Assembly (NCBI RefSeq): GCF_000685215.1
Contig: NZ_ARYJ01000002.1
Span: forward strand, 351,044 to 415,043
Source of the DNA: Hyphomonas jannaschiana VP2
Lineage (GTDB): Bacteria > Pseudomonadota > Alphaproteobacteria > Caulobacterales > Hyphomonadaceae
Length of the DNA stretch: 64,000 nucleotides
Direction of reading: 5' to 3'
A program made the position numbers and the translations under genes. Positions 27,476 through 36,310 of the stretch are shown here, one piece after another. The notes beneath the pieces were generated by a model, which was given only the letters and a program-made list of their open reading frames with translations, ran no database searches and was not told where the DNA came from. Numbering within the stretch: position 1 is the stretch's first letter; each line of letters starts with the position of its first letter.

Positions 27476-28108
27476 TCAGAGCGAGGTGGCTTCCTTGAAG
27501 ATCAGCAGCGCCTGGGTCCGGTTGTTCGCGCCCAGCTTGCGGAAGATCGCCGTCATGTGCGCTTTCACCGTCGCGACCGAAATATCCATCTCATAGGCAA
27601 TCTGCTTGTTGAGCAGGCCATCATTGAGGCCGGAGAGAACCTTGCGTTGGGCCGGCGTCAGATCCGCCACACGGGCCAGCAGTTCCTCCCGCCCGGCATT
27701 GGCGGCGGGATCGTCAGGCGGGAACCATTGCCCGCCATCCAGTGCCGTTGCGAGGGCGGCGGAGAGGTCTTCCATCGACATGCTCTTGGGCAGGTAGCCC
27801 GCGGCCCCAAGCGCCCGGGCCGTACCGAAGGCCTGCGGGGCATCCGTTGCCGATACGACGACAATCGGACACCCCGGCCCGGCGGCCATCATCCGCGTCA
27901 GTCCGTCGAATTCCTGCGTGTCCCCAAGGGTCAGGTCCAGCAGGATCAGGTCGAAGGATTGTTCCTTAATCCGGGACAGCGCCTCGGCCAGGCTGCTGGC
28001 ATGATGCGCCGTCGCGCCATCCGGAAACGCCGTGCCGAGCGCGGCTTCGAGCGCGTCACGGAATAATGGATGATCGTCCACGATCAGGACGGTCGGAACC
28101 AGTCCCAT
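27476..28108 (-). CDS. crbR: CrbR-like LuxR-family response regulator
   Basis: The 210-residue protein has a receiver domain with phosphoacceptor Asp58 (LILLD), the acidic pair at DDH (11-13), Lys108 in YLPKS, and a LuxR/NarL helix-turn-helix at about 148-208 (LTPAQRKVLSGLNDGLLNKQIA, KAHMTAIFRKLG). It converges with the crbS-like kinase, eight bases apart, and is divergent from the porin gene, so the 186-base spacer at 28109-28294 probably holds a regulated promoter. I use the ATG at 28108; the frame extends to 28204 but without receiver similarity. Confidence 0.87.
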   Translation of the reverse strand: MGLVPTVLIVDDHPLFRDALEAALGTAFPDGATAHHASSLAEALSRIKEQSFDLILLDLTLGDTQEFDGLTRMMAAGPGCPIVVVSATDAPQAFGTARALGAAGYLPKSMSMEDLSAALATALDGGQWFPPDDPAANAGREELLARVADLTPAQRKVLSGLNDGLLNKQIAYEMDISVATVKAHMTAIFRKLGANNRTQALLIFKEATSL

Positions 28109-28294
28109 TCTATCTGCCTCCCCGAGCGCCGCGGGTTTCCTGACCCGCAGTCTGCATCCTGTTAGGGGAACCATACCCCGGCGGAAAGGGATGTCGAGCG
28201 GCATTAGACTTTTGTCTTAGCACCAATGGCCAATAGCGGCGTTTCCCTGCCGGAAGGATACTCCCTCAAAACAATAAGGCACGGGAGGAAACTG

Positions 28295-29590
28295 ATGCCA
28301 AGGTCAATTAGAGGTTTACTGCTGACGGCGTCTGTTGCGGTCATGGCACTGGCCGCCAATGCGGAGCAGACAGTCGAGGAGCGTATCGCCGCACTGGAAG
28401 CGATGGTGGCGGACCTGAAGGCCGAACTGGCCGCTGAAAAAGCGGACACGGACGCAGACATCGTCCGGATCGAGACAGTGGCCACACAGGCTGCGCCGGC
28501 CGCAACGGCTCCGAAGACGGATGGTTTTCTCGTCGGGGACACGACCCTCAAATTCGGCGGCATTGTCGATCTCGACGTGCATGCGACCTCGCTGAGCGAT
28601 GGGGCGATTGCGTCGGGCTCCATCGCGCGGGATTTCTACATTCCGGGCGCCACGCCGGTCGGCGGGGACGGTACGGATTTTACCGACTTCACCGCTGAAT
28701 CCTCCCGCTTCTTCTTCTCGGCCTCCAAGCCTGCGGGCGAGGACACGGTGCAAGGCTATATCGAGCTCGACTTCCTCGGCTCTGCCCAGGGCAATGAGCT
28801 GGTCTCGAACTCCTATTCGCCGCGCCTGCGCCGGGCGTTTGTGAAGTATGGCAACTGGCTGGCAGGCCAGGAATGGTCGACGTTCCAGAACACATCAGCC
28901 ATTCCGGAGAGCGCGAGCTTCCTGATCCTTTCCGACGGCATGGTGTTCATTCGCCAGCCCCAGATCCGCTACACCAAGGGCAACTGGATGTTCGCCCTGG
29001 AGAACCCGAACACGACCACGCTGAATGCCGGCTCACGCGATGAGAACCTCATTCCGGACATTGTCGCTCGCTACAATTTTACCGGCGATTACGGCAATGT
29101 CTCCGTGGCCGGTATCGCCCGCCAGCTTCGCGCGGATTTCGGTACCTCGGAAGACGAGACCTTCGGCTACGGCCTCAGCGTTTCGGGCAAGGTGAAAGCC
29201 GGCGAGAAAGACGACATCCGCTTCAATCTTGTCGGCGGCGAGGGGATCGGGCGGTATGTCGGCCTAGCGGCCAGCCGCTCCACGGCGCTTGATCCGAACG
29301 GCAAGCTGGAAGCCATTCCCAGCTATGGCGGTCTGGTCGCCTGGCGCCATCCGTTCGGTGAAACGGCGCGCTTCAATGTCGGTTATTCGGGCCTGTTTGT
29401 CGACAATCCGAACTACCTCCCGGCGAACGCCACGACCAGGTCTGTCCAGTCCGCCTATGGTGCGGTTCTGTGGGATGTCGCCCCGAAAATGACCGTCGGA
29501 CTGGAGCTGCTTCACGGCATCCGCGAGCTGGAATCCGGCGCCGATGGGTCGATCAGTCGCTTCACCTTCTCCACCAAATATGCATTCTGA
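28295..29590 (+). CDS. DcaP-like outer-membrane porin
   Basis: The 431-residue protein starts with a signal peptide ([10 protein letters not shown] to AANA), then a short coiled coil ([23 protein letters not shown]) and a beta-barrel of amphipathic strands ending in a C-terminal Phe, as required for outer-membrane insertion. DcaP-family trimeric porins carry this periplasmic coiled coil and favour small carboxylates. GGGAGG lies seven bases before the ATG at 28295. The position between the CrbR-like regulator and acs suggests it admits acetate or related acids; this is inference. Confidence 0.87.
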   Translation: MPRSIRGLLLTASVAVMALAANAEQTVEERIAALEAMVADLKAELAAEKADTDADIVRIETVATQAAPAATAPKTDGFLVGDTTLKFGGIVDLDVHATSLSDGAIASGSIARDFYIPGATPVGGDGTDFTDFTAESSRFFFSASKPAGEDTVQGYIELDFLGSAQGNELVSNSYSPRLRRAFVKYGNWLAGQEWSTFQNTSAIPESASFLILSDGMVFIRQPQIRYTKGNWMFALENPNTTTLNAGSRDENLIPDIVARYNFTGDYGNVSVAGIARQLRADFGTSEDETFGYGLSVSGKVKAGEKDDIRFNLVGGEGIGRYVGLAASRSTALDPNGKLEAIPSYGGLVAWRHPFGETARFNVGYSGLFVDNPNYLPANATTRSVQSAYGAVLWDVAPKMTVGLELLHGIRELESGADGSISRFTFSTKYAF

Positions 29591-29628
29591 CATCAGGACG
29601 AAAATTCATGCCCTACGAGGAAACGACC

Positions 29629-31578
29629 ATGAGCGATCAGGCAAAAATCTACCCCGTTCCCGAGGAATTCGCGGCGAAGGCGAACCTGACGCCGGAAAAG
29701 TACAAGGAAATGTATGACGCCTCGCTCGCGGACCCGGAAGCCTTCTGGGGGGAGCAGGGCAAGCGGCTCGACTGGATCAAGCCCTATACCAAGGTGAAGG
29801 ACGTCTCCTGGGAGACCGGTGACCTGCACATCCGCTGGTATGCCGATGGCGAGCTGAACGTCACCGCCAACTGTATTGACCGGCATCTGGAAACGCGCGG
29901 CGACAAGACGGCTTTCATCTGGATCGGCGATAATCCGAACGAGAGCCACAAGGTCAGCTACAAGGAGCTGCACGCCGCCGTCTGCCGCTTTGCGAACGTG
30001 CTGAAGAAGCTTGGCGTCAAGAAGGGTGACCGCGTCACCATCTACATGCCGATGATCCTGGAAGCCGCTTATGCCATGCTGGCCTGTGCGCGGATCGGTG
30101 CGGTCCACTCGGTCGTGTTCGGCGGCTTCAGCCCGGAAGCGCTGGCCGGCCGGATCACGGACTGCGAGTCCACCGTGCTGATTACTGCCGACGAAGGCGT
30201 GCGCGGCGGCCGCAAGGTGCCGCTGAAAGTGAATGCCGACAAGGCCGCAGACCTTTCCAATGGCATGCTGAAGACGATGCTGGTCGTGAAGCGCACCGGC
30301 GCCGAGATCAACATGGTTGAAGGCCGGGACCACTGGCTGCACGAAGCCGCCGAGGGCGTCTCGTCCGATTGCCCGCCGGAGCCGATGAATGCCGAAGACC
30401 CGCTCTTCATCCTCTACACGTCCGGCTCCACCGGCAAACCGAAGGGCGTGCTGCACACGACCGGCGGTTATCTCGTCTGGGCCTCGATCACGCATGAATA
30501 TGTGTTCGACCTGAAGGAAGACGATGTCTACTGGTGCTCGGCGGATGTGGGCTGGGTCACCGGCCACTCCTATATCGTGTACGGACCTTTGGCGAACGGC
30601 ACCACCACGGTCATGTTCGAAGGCATTCCCACCTATCCGGACGCCAGCCGCTTCTGGCAGGAATGCGACAAGCATGGCGTGACCATCTTCTATACCGCGC
30701 CAACGGCCATCCGCTCACTGATGCGCGAAGGCGAAGACCCGGTGAACGCGACCTCGCGCAAATCCATCCGCCTGCTCGGCACGGTGGGCGAGCCGATCAA
30801 CCCGGAAGCCTGGGAATGGTATTTCCATGTTGTGGGGGAGGCGCGCTGCCCCATCGTCGACACTTGGTGGCAGACCGAGACCGGCGCAACCATGATGGTA
30901 CCGCTGCCCGGCACGACGGACCTGAAGCCTGGTGCGGCGAGCCACCCGTTCTTCGGCATCAAGCCGGTCCTGGTGGATGCCGACGGCACACAGCTGCCCG
31001 GCGCGACGGAGGGCAACCTGCTGATTACCGACAGCTGGCCGGGCCAGATGCGCACGGTCTATGGCGATCACCAGCGCTTCATCGATACCTACTTCACGGC
31101 CTACCCTGGCAATTACTTCACGGGCGACGGCTGCCGCCGGGACGAAGACGGCTTCTACTGGATCACCGGCCGCGTGGATGACGTCATCAACGTCTCCGGC
31201 CACCGGATGGGTACGGCGGAAGTCGAAAGCGCGCTGGTCAGCCACGATGCCGTCGCAGAGGCCGCCGTGGTTGGCTATCCGCACGACATCAAGGGGCAGG
31301 GCATCTATGCCTATGTCACGCTGGTGCAGGGCGTGGAGCCGGATGAAGCGCTGCGCAAGAACCTCGTCCAGCATGTCCGTGCCGAGATCGGCCCGATCGC
31401 CTCGCCGGACCTGATCCAGTTCGCCCCGGGCCTGCCGAAGACCCGCTCCGGCAAGATCATGCGCCGCATCCTGCGCAAGATCGCGGAGAATGAATTCTCT
31501 AACCTTGGCGACACGTCCACGCTGGCAGAACCGGAAGTGGTCGACGACCTGATCAACAACCGCCAGAACCGCGGCTAG
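29629..31578 (+). CDS. acs: Acetyl-CoA synthetase
   Basis: This AMP-forming enzyme activates acetate to acetyl-CoA. The 649-residue protein has [11 protein letters not shown] for ATP binding, the acetate-pocket WWQTETGA segment and the C-terminal TRSGKIMRR, whose Lys609 is the residue inactivated by acetylation in Salmonella Acs (same number). I prefer the ATG at 29629, which has GAGGAA at proper distance, to the in-frame ATG at 29608. It follows the porin by 38 bases and is the likely target of the CrbS/CrbR-like pair. Confidence 0.96.
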   Translation: MSDQAKIYPVPEEFAAKANLTPEKYKEMYDASLADPEAFWGEQGKRLDWIKPYTKVKDVSWETGDLHIRWYADGELNVTANCIDRHLETRGDKTAFIWIGDNPNESHKVSYKELHAAVCRFANVLKKLGVKKGDRVTIYMPMILEAAYAMLACARIGAVHSVVFGGFSPEALAGRITDCESTVLITADEGVRGGRKVPLKVNADKAADLSNGMLKTMLVVKRTGAEINMVEGRDHWLHEAAEGVSSDCPPEPMNAEDPLFILYTSGSTGKPKGVLHTTGGYLVWASITHEYVFDLKEDDVYWCSADVGWVTGHSYIVYGPLANGTTTVMFEGIPTYPDASRFWQECDKHGVTIFYTAPTAIRSLMREGEDPVNATSRKSIRLLGTVGEPINPEAWEWYFHVVGEARCPIVDTWWQTETGATMMVPLPGTTDLKPGAASHPFFGIKPVLVDADGTQLPGATEGNLLITDSWPGQMRTVYGDHQRFIDTYFTAYPGNYFTGDGCRRDEDGFYWITGRVDDVINVSGHRMGTAEVESALVSHDAVAEAAVVGYPHDIKGQGIYAYVTLVQGVEPDEALRKNLVQHVRAEIGPIASPDLIQFAPGLPKTRSGKIMRRILRKIAENEFSNLGDTSTLAEPEVVDDLINNRQNRG

Positions 31579-31599
31579 TCGTCAGGACTCTCCTCTTGG

Positions 31600-31700
31600 T
31601 GTCACCCCGGAATTTGCACAGCAAATATCCGGGGCCCAGTCCGGGCTCGCGACCTGGTGCTGGGTCCCGGATAGACCCTTCGGGTCTTCCGGGATGACAC
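31600..31700. repeat. Imperfect palindromic intergenic repeat
   Basis: The 101-base element starts TGTCACCCCGGAA and ends TTCCGGGATGACAC, with nested internal repeats (CCCGG, GACCC...GGGTC). It could fold into a long hairpin. It is intergenic, directly downstream of acs. Confidence 0.75.
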
Positions 31701-31723
31701 AGTGGGGAATAATTTTGTGATGG

Positions 31724-31808
31724 TCATCCTTCGAGCCCTGCGCTTGCGCTTGGGCCTTCTCGGGGAAATCGCGGTGCGATTTCTTTTCCCTCGAAGCGCT
31801 CAGGATGA
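31724..31808. repeat. Imperfect palindromic intergenic repeat
   Basis: The ends TCATCCTTCGAG and CTCGAAGCGCTCAGGATGA are near-complementary, and an internal AAATCGCGGTGCGATTT forms a second hairpin. A related CATGCTGAGCGAAGTCGAAG fragment follows at 31830-31849. Typical of dispersed palindromic elements between genes. Confidence 0.75.
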
Positions 31809-31869
31809 GTCCGCACTTTGTGAGCGCTCATGCTGAGCGAAGTCGAAGCACGGGCGTGGGCTCCCCGCC

Positions 31870-33480
31870 TCAGATCGCCGGCAGATCCACGCAGAACCTT
31901 GCCCCGCCGCCGTCGCGGTTTTCGGCCCAGACCTTGCCGCGGTGGGTGGCGATGATCTGTTTCACGATGGAGAGGCCGAGGCCGGAATTGTTGCCGAAGG
32001 CGGTGCCTTTCGGGCGGTCCGTATAGAAACGGCTGAAGATGGTCTCCAGCTTGTCCGGCGGAATGCCGGGGCCGGTGTCTTCCACCTTGATCCGGGCGAT
32101 GGTCTGCGGGCCGTCATTGGTCTGGTCGAGCGTCACTTCCACCACCGCGCCGGGCGGGGAGAAGGAGCGGGCATTGTCGATCAGGTTCCGGATCACCTGG
32201 CCGAGCGGGCCTTCGCGGCCCTGCACGAGCAGGCGACCGCCCATGGTCGCGTCATGGAAGGACACCGTCACTGCGCCTTCGTCCAGTGCGAGGGACTCAT
32301 AAGTGCCGACGACATCCTTCACGAAACGGGCAATGTCGATTTGCTCGTTCGGCACGCGGGTCATTTCCGCTTCCAGGCGGGAGGCGTTGGAGATGTCGGT
32401 GATCAGCCGGTCGAGGCGTTTGACATCCAGTGCGATCACGCCGCGAAGCTTCTCGGTCAGCTCCGGATTCTCCTTCACACTCTCCAGCGTTTCAATGGCG
32501 GAGCGGATGGAGGTGAGCGGATTTTTCAGCTCGTGCGCCACATCGGCGGCGAATTGCTCATTGGCCTGGATGCGCTCGATCAGCGCCTCGGTCATGCCCT
32601 CCATGGAGGTGGCGAGATCGCCGATCTCGTCCTTACGGGAGGAGAGGGCGGGCACGTCGATCCGTTCCGATGCCCCGGCGCGGATCCTATCGGCCGCCAC
32701 CGCCAGCCGGCGCAGCGGCCGCGCGATGCCCAGCGTCAGCAGTACGGAGGTGATGAAGGCGACCAGCACCGCAACCCCGATAAAAGGCAACAGCGCGGCC
32801 CGCTCGGCGCGGATGATCTCGTCGATGTCGGAGGATTCCAGCGTCAGCACGCCGACCACGGCGGAGACGCGCTGGATGGGCATGGAAACGGAAATAATGC
32901 GCTGGCCGCGGTCGTTGAAGCGCTGGCTGGCCGCTTCGCCGCCCTCGACGGCGGTGTCAAACTCTTCCTCGAAGGTCTGCGTGCGCACCGCGTCGGAGGA
33001 GCGTCGCGGCATGACCGGACCGAACACATGCGCCGCCCATTCCGACAGGTTCCGGCCCCAGCGGGCCACCCGGCCGGGCTCGCGCAGGGGCGGCAGGGCG
33101 TCCACGTCCACACGTTCGGAGAGGTAAAAGCTGTCGCCCACCATCTCGCCGTCGGGCAGGTAGATGCGGGCGCGCACCCGTTCGGGCAGGTTCAGGCGGA
33201 CGATGGTCTGCCTTGCGGCGTCCACATCCAGCGCGGGCTGGGGCGTGGTGGCATCGTCGCCAAGCAGGCTCGTAAAGATCTGCGCCTGGGCGACGAGGTC
33301 CTGCTTTTTCGAGACGACAAAGCCGGCCCGCATCTCGTTCAGGACCATCGCCCCGATGATGAGAATGGCAAGGCCGGCAAGGTTCGACGCGAAGATCAGC
33401 CGCGCGATACGGCTACCGAACACGACTGAACTGTTCAGTCCGGCGCGCGGTGTCTTCCGGGTCTTGTCCTTACCGGCCAT
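31870..33480 (-). CDS. chvG: ChvG-like sensor histidine kinase
   Basis: The 536-residue kinase has an N-terminal helix (about 20-42), a periplasmic sensor region to about 240, a second helix near 250-275, a HAMP domain, HisKA with phosphoacceptor His316 in DVAHELKNPLTSI, and a HATPase domain (NLIDNARSF, DTGPGIP, GLGLSIVKQI). ChvG/ExoS with ChvI controls envelope and acid or cell-wall stress responses in alphaproteobacteria. GAAGGA precedes the ATG at 33480; the longer frame to 33588 overlaps ppiB. Its presumed partner chvI is 1.1 kb away, beyond ppiB and a small gene. Confidence 0.88.
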   Translation of the reverse strand: MAGKDKTRKTPRAGLNSSVVFGSRIARLIFASNLAGLAILIIGAMVLNEMRAGFVVSKKQDLVAQAQIFTSLLGDDATTPQPALDVDAARQTIVRLNLPERVRARIYLPDGEMVGDSFYLSERVDVDALPPLREPGRVARWGRNLSEWAAHVFGPVMPRRSSDAVRTQTFEEEFDTAVEGGEAASQRFNDRGQRIISVSMPIQRVSAVVGVLTLESSDIDEIIRAERAALLPFIGVAVLVAFITSVLLTLGIARPLRRLAVAADRIRAGASERIDVPALSSRKDEIGDLATSMEGMTEALIERIQANEQFAADVAHELKNPLTSIRSAIETLESVKENPELTEKLRGVIALDVKRLDRLITDISNASRLEAEMTRVPNEQIDIARFVKDVVGTYESLALDEGAVTVSFHDATMGGRLLVQGREGPLGQVIRNLIDNARSFSPPGAVVEVTLDQTNDGPQTIARIKVEDTGPGIPPDKLETIFSRFYTDRPKGTAFGNNSGLGLSIVKQIIATHRGKVWAENRDGGGARFCVDLPAI

Positions 33481-33505
33481 GCGGATCCTTCCGGCTTGAG
33501 CCAGA

Positions 33506-33970
33506 TCAGGCGTCGGCAGCGACGCGCATGGAGACGATCTTGTCCGGATTGCGCGGCGGCTCGCCCTTGGCCAGCTGGTCGACCACATCCATGCCTTCGG
33601 TCACCTTGCCCCAGACGGTGTACTGGCCGTCGAGGAAGCGGGCATCGTCGAAGCAGATGAAGAACTGGCTGTTGGCCGAATGCGGGTAGTTCGTGCGGGC
33701 CATCGAGCAGATGCCGCGCACATGCGGCTCGTCATTGAATTCGGCCTGCAGGTCCGGCTTGTCGGACCCGCCGGTGCCGGTGCCTTTCGGGCAGCCGACC
33801 TGGGCCATGAAGCCCGGAATCACGCGGTGGAAGACGATGCCGTCATAAAAGCCTTCGCGGGCAAGTTCCTTGATCCGCTCGACATGGCCCGGGGCCAGGT
33901 CCGGGCGCAGCTCGATGGTGACATTGCCTTTGGAGGTTTCCAGAAGGATCGTGTTTTCAGGGTCGGCCAT
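33506..33970 (-). CDS. ppiB: Peptidyl-prolyl cis-trans isomerase, cyclophilin type
   Basis: The 154-residue single-domain cyclophilin has the catalytic FHRVIPGFMAQVG segment (Arg of FHR), SMART-like MARTNYPHSANSQFFICF and the KVTEGMDVVD end motif. There is no signal peptide, so it is cytoplasmic. It accelerates proline isomerisation during folding. It lies between the chvI and chvG genes on the same strand, 25 bases before chvG. Confidence 0.94.
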   Translation of the reverse strand: MADPENTILLETSKGNVTIELRPDLAPGHVERIKELAREGFYDGIVFHRVIPGFMAQVGCPKGTGTGGSDKPDLQAEFNDEPHVRGICSMARTNYPHSANSQFFICFDDARFLDGQYTVWGKVTEGMDVVDQLAKGEPPRNPDKIVSMRVAADA

Positions 33971-34090
33971 GGGAGTTCCTGTTTCTTGTGCTAATCTACA
34001 GACTGGCTATTGAATGAAGCCCATTGCGGCAAGCCCGTGCGGCAGGAATGTGCCAAACGGGCCGGGCGCCGCACAAAGGCTGAGGACGTC

Positions 34091-34561
34091 ATGCTGGCAC
34101 CCATTCTGTCGATCACTATGGCCGGAATTCTGACTATTGCAGGCCTGTTGCATGCCCTTTGGGGCTTTGGCGTGACGTTTCCGGCCGCCAATGAACAACA
34201 GCTGGCGCGCATGGTGGTCGGCCGGCGGGGCATCACGAAAATGCCATCCATGGCCGCGTGCCTGTTCGTGGCGATCTGCCTGTTTGCCTTTGCCTTCCTG
34301 GCGCTGGTGCTGGGCCGGCATGTGACCGTGCCGGTATCGAAATGGCTGGTCGCGGCTGCCGGGGCCGGCGCAGCCCTGGTGTTCATGGGGCGGGGCATAG
34401 TGGGCGTATTGCCGGCCTTTGAACGGGCAACGCCGGAACAGCCGTTTTTATCGCTGAACCGGCGTTTCTATTCGCCCCTGATTTTCCTGCTGGGCATCGG
34501 CTTTGCCCTGCTGACCCTGGCGCTGCCCTATTGGAGCTGGCGCCTGGGCCTCCTGGGCTAG
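34091..34561 (+). CDS. DUF3995-like membrane protein
   Basis: The 156-residue protein has four predicted membrane helices and the pattern of DUF3995: IAGLLHALWGFG in helix 1 and RFYSPLIFLLGIGFALL at the end. GAGGAC precedes the ATG at 34091; the longer frame to 34010 has no site. It is on the opposite strand to chvI and ppiB and ends three bases before the chvI stop. Function unknown. Confidence 0.75.
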   Translation: MLAPILSITMAGILTIAGLLHALWGFGVTFPAANEQQLARMVVGRRGITKMPSMAACLFVAICLFAFAFLALVLGRHVTVPVSKWLVAAAGAGAALVFMGRGIVGVLPAFERATPEQPFLSLNRRFYSPLIFLLGIGFALLTLALPYWSWRLGLLG

Positions 34562-34564
34562 AGC

Positions 34565-35257
34565 CTATTCGGTGTAGCGGTAGCCGACGCCATAGAGCGT
34601 CTCGATCGCATCGAACTCGTCGGACACTTCGCGGAACTTCTTGCGAAGCCGCTTGATGTGGCTGTCGATGGTGCGGTCGTCGACATAGATCTGGTCGTCA
34701 TAGGCGGCGTCCATCAGCTGGTCGCGGCTTTTGACATAGCCCGGACGCTGGGCGAGGGCCTGCAGGATCAGGAATTCCGTCACCGTCAGGCGCACCGGAT
34801 GGCCGTCCCAGGTACAGGCATGGCGGTTCGGGTCCAGCGTCAGCTTTCCGCGGACGATCGGCTTGTGGTCGCCTTCCTCCGGACCGGCCTGTCCGCCGCG
34901 GGCGCGGCGCAGCACGGCCTTCACCCGCTCTGCCAGCAGGCGGTTGGAGCAGGGCTTGCGCACGAAATCGTCGGCGCCGATGTTGAAGCCGATCACCTCA
35001 TCGATTTCCTCGTCTTTCGAGGTCAGGAAGATCACCGGCAGTTCGGACGTCTGACGCAGGCGGCGCAGCAGTTCCATCCCGTCCATCTTCGGCATCTTCA
35101 CATCGAGGATGGCAATGTCCGGCGGGTTTTCGGTCAGCGCGGGCAGGGCGGCCTCACCGTCATGATAGGTGCGGACATTGTAGCCTTCCGCCTCGAAGAA
35201 CATCTTGAGAGAGGCGACGATGTTCTCGTCATCGTCCACAAGCGCGAGAGTTGTCAT
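34565..35257 (-). CDS. chvI: ChvI-like response regulator (OmpR family)
   Basis: The 230-residue regulator starts [12 protein letters not shown] and has a receiver domain with phosphoacceptor Asp52 (IAILDVKMP), Lys at about 103 and a C-terminal winged helix ending YGVGYRYTE. The sequence closely follows the alphaproteobacterial ChvI type. The frame extends upstream to 35332, but the receiver begins at the ATG at 35257. Phosphorylation by the ChvG-like kinase encoded at 31870-33480 is expected. Confidence 0.9.
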   Translation of the reverse strand: MTTLALVDDDENIVASLKMFFEAEGYNVRTYHDGEAALPALTENPPDIAILDVKMPKMDGMELLRRLRQTSELPVIFLTSKDEEIDEVIGFNIGADDFVRKPCSNRLLAERVKAVLRRARGGQAGPEEGDHKPIVRGKLTLDPNRHACTWDGHPVRLTVTEFLILQALAQRPGYVKSRDQLMDAAYDDQIYVDDRTIDSHIKRLRKKFREVSDEFDAIETLYGVGYRYTE

Positions 35258-35460
35258 AGTCCGGTCCTTGTCCGCCAGTTTCAGCCCTGTGTTGGGCCGG
35301 TCAGCTGTGGAGTGAAACATGGTTCGCGTCATGGAAATAGCCTCCCTTCAGTGGTCTTGCAATGAAAGGCAGTGAACCGGGCGAGCGCTTGCTCACATTA
35401 AGGCGCTTTAGAGGTCAATTGCGGCGGAATTGCCCTGAATGTTGCCGGCGGCGATGTGGG

Positions 35461-35547
35461 TCCGGCATGATCCGGTATAGTCCGCTATGATCATGCATGG
35501 TCACGTATGATCATGGCGCAGTCAGATTTTGTGCATGGGCGGTCATG
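35461..35547. repeat. Phased ~10-bp repeat element, copy A
   Basis: The segment reads as successive units of about ten bases: three of the TCCGGTATAG type, then TCATGCATGG-like units, each starting with TC. A second copy with the same unit order and no gaps lies at 63501-63587; the second decamer is identical in both. The spacing matches one DNA helix turn. It lies upstream of chvI in a 547-base gene-poor stretch (35258-35804). Confidence 0.8.
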
Positions 35548-35556
35548 CTTCGGCAT

Positions 35557-35710
35557 CCCCCACACGCGTCACGCCCGATGGCCAACGGCCATCTGGGCGC
35601 CCATCCCTGAACAAAACGGCGAGGGCGTCATGACATGACGTACTCGTGGCACCGTTCAGAGATGGATCCCCAGACCGCTGCGCGGCCGGGGATGACGCGT
35701 GTGGAGGGGG
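35557..35710. repeat. Inverted-repeat element, about 154 bp
   Basis: The left end CCCCCACACGCGTCA is the reverse complement of the right end TGACGCGTGTGGAGGGGG apart from a three-base insertion; inner arms CCCTGAAC and GTTCAGAG also pair. No open frame fits inside. It resembles a small palindromic mobile element, but no transposase is present to prove mobility. Confidence 0.7.
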
Positions 35711-35804
35711 CTATCCGCCACCTGACACGCCCCAACCTGCTGAACCCATTGCCGCCCAAACAAACTTATCCGACACCTCCGTGGCCGGACGTATAGTGCG
35801 GGCC

Positions 35805-36233
35805 ATGTCACTCTTTCACCCTCCCGCCTGGTTCCCGCCGCAGCTCGCCTTTCTCTGGCCCATCATCTGGGTCCAGGTGCTGATGCTGCGCGCGCAGATC
35901 CGCGCCGCTTATGGCCGGGGTGTGGTGTATCGCTGGAGCGTGACGGATAATCTGCGCGTCTATCTGGTCAGTATCGAGTGGATGCCGGGGCAGAAAAAAG
36001 CGCGGGCGATTCTGAAACCTGCCGCGCATGCCTCTGATCGTCTCGCCGCCGCGTGCGACGGGCGGATGGCTGTGCCTGACTATATCCACTTGCGTCCCCT
36101 CTCCCTCGGGAGAGGGGCAGGGGTGAGGGGCGGCGTCGCCGCCGCAAGCATTGCACGTGCGGATATGCCTTGGCCCCTCATCCCCACCCCCTTCTCCCAA
36201 GGGAGAAGGGGCTTGCCCCTGCCGGAAACCTGA
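35805..36233 (+). CDS. Hypothetical protein with repeat-encoded C-terminus
   Basis: The 142-residue frame starts MSLFHPPAWFPPQLAFLWPI; a hydrophobic stretch near 12-28 could be a membrane helix or signal anchor, followed by a basic region with coding-like codon use to about residue 97. From there the frame enters the palindromic repeat at 36097-36226 and codes for low-complexity Gly/Arg/Pro sequence until the stop. The gene was probably shorter before the repeat inserted. No domain recognised; the repeat-free part (35805-36096) is the part I trust. Confidence 0.55.
   Translation: MSLFHPPAWFPPQLAFLWPIIWVQVLMLRAQIRAAYGRGVVYRWSVTDNLRVYLVSIEWMPGQKKARAILKPAAHASDRLAAACDGRMAVPDYIHLRPLSLGRGAGVRGGVAAASIARADMPWPLIPTPFSQGRRGLPLPET
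36097..36226. repeat. Large imperfect palindrome inside the 3' end of a small gene
   Basis: The left arm (36097-36130, CCCCTCTCCCTCGGGAGAGG...) is the imperfect reverse complement of the right arm (36175-36210). Each arm holds its own small hairpin (CTCCC/GGGAG). A similar element ends the window at 63621-63772. Confidence 0.8.
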
Positions 36234-36310
36234 AGCCAGGCCTGACCTCAAAAACTCAGCTCACCCACCAAGCGCCTTCACGGGCGCCGCAGGTGCTGGC
36301 GTGCGTGTTG

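Noticed and set aside
33481..33588. N-terminal extension of the ChvG-like kinase into ppiB
   Set aside because: The extension has no membrane or sensor character and overlaps ppiB; a good ribosome binding site supports 33480.
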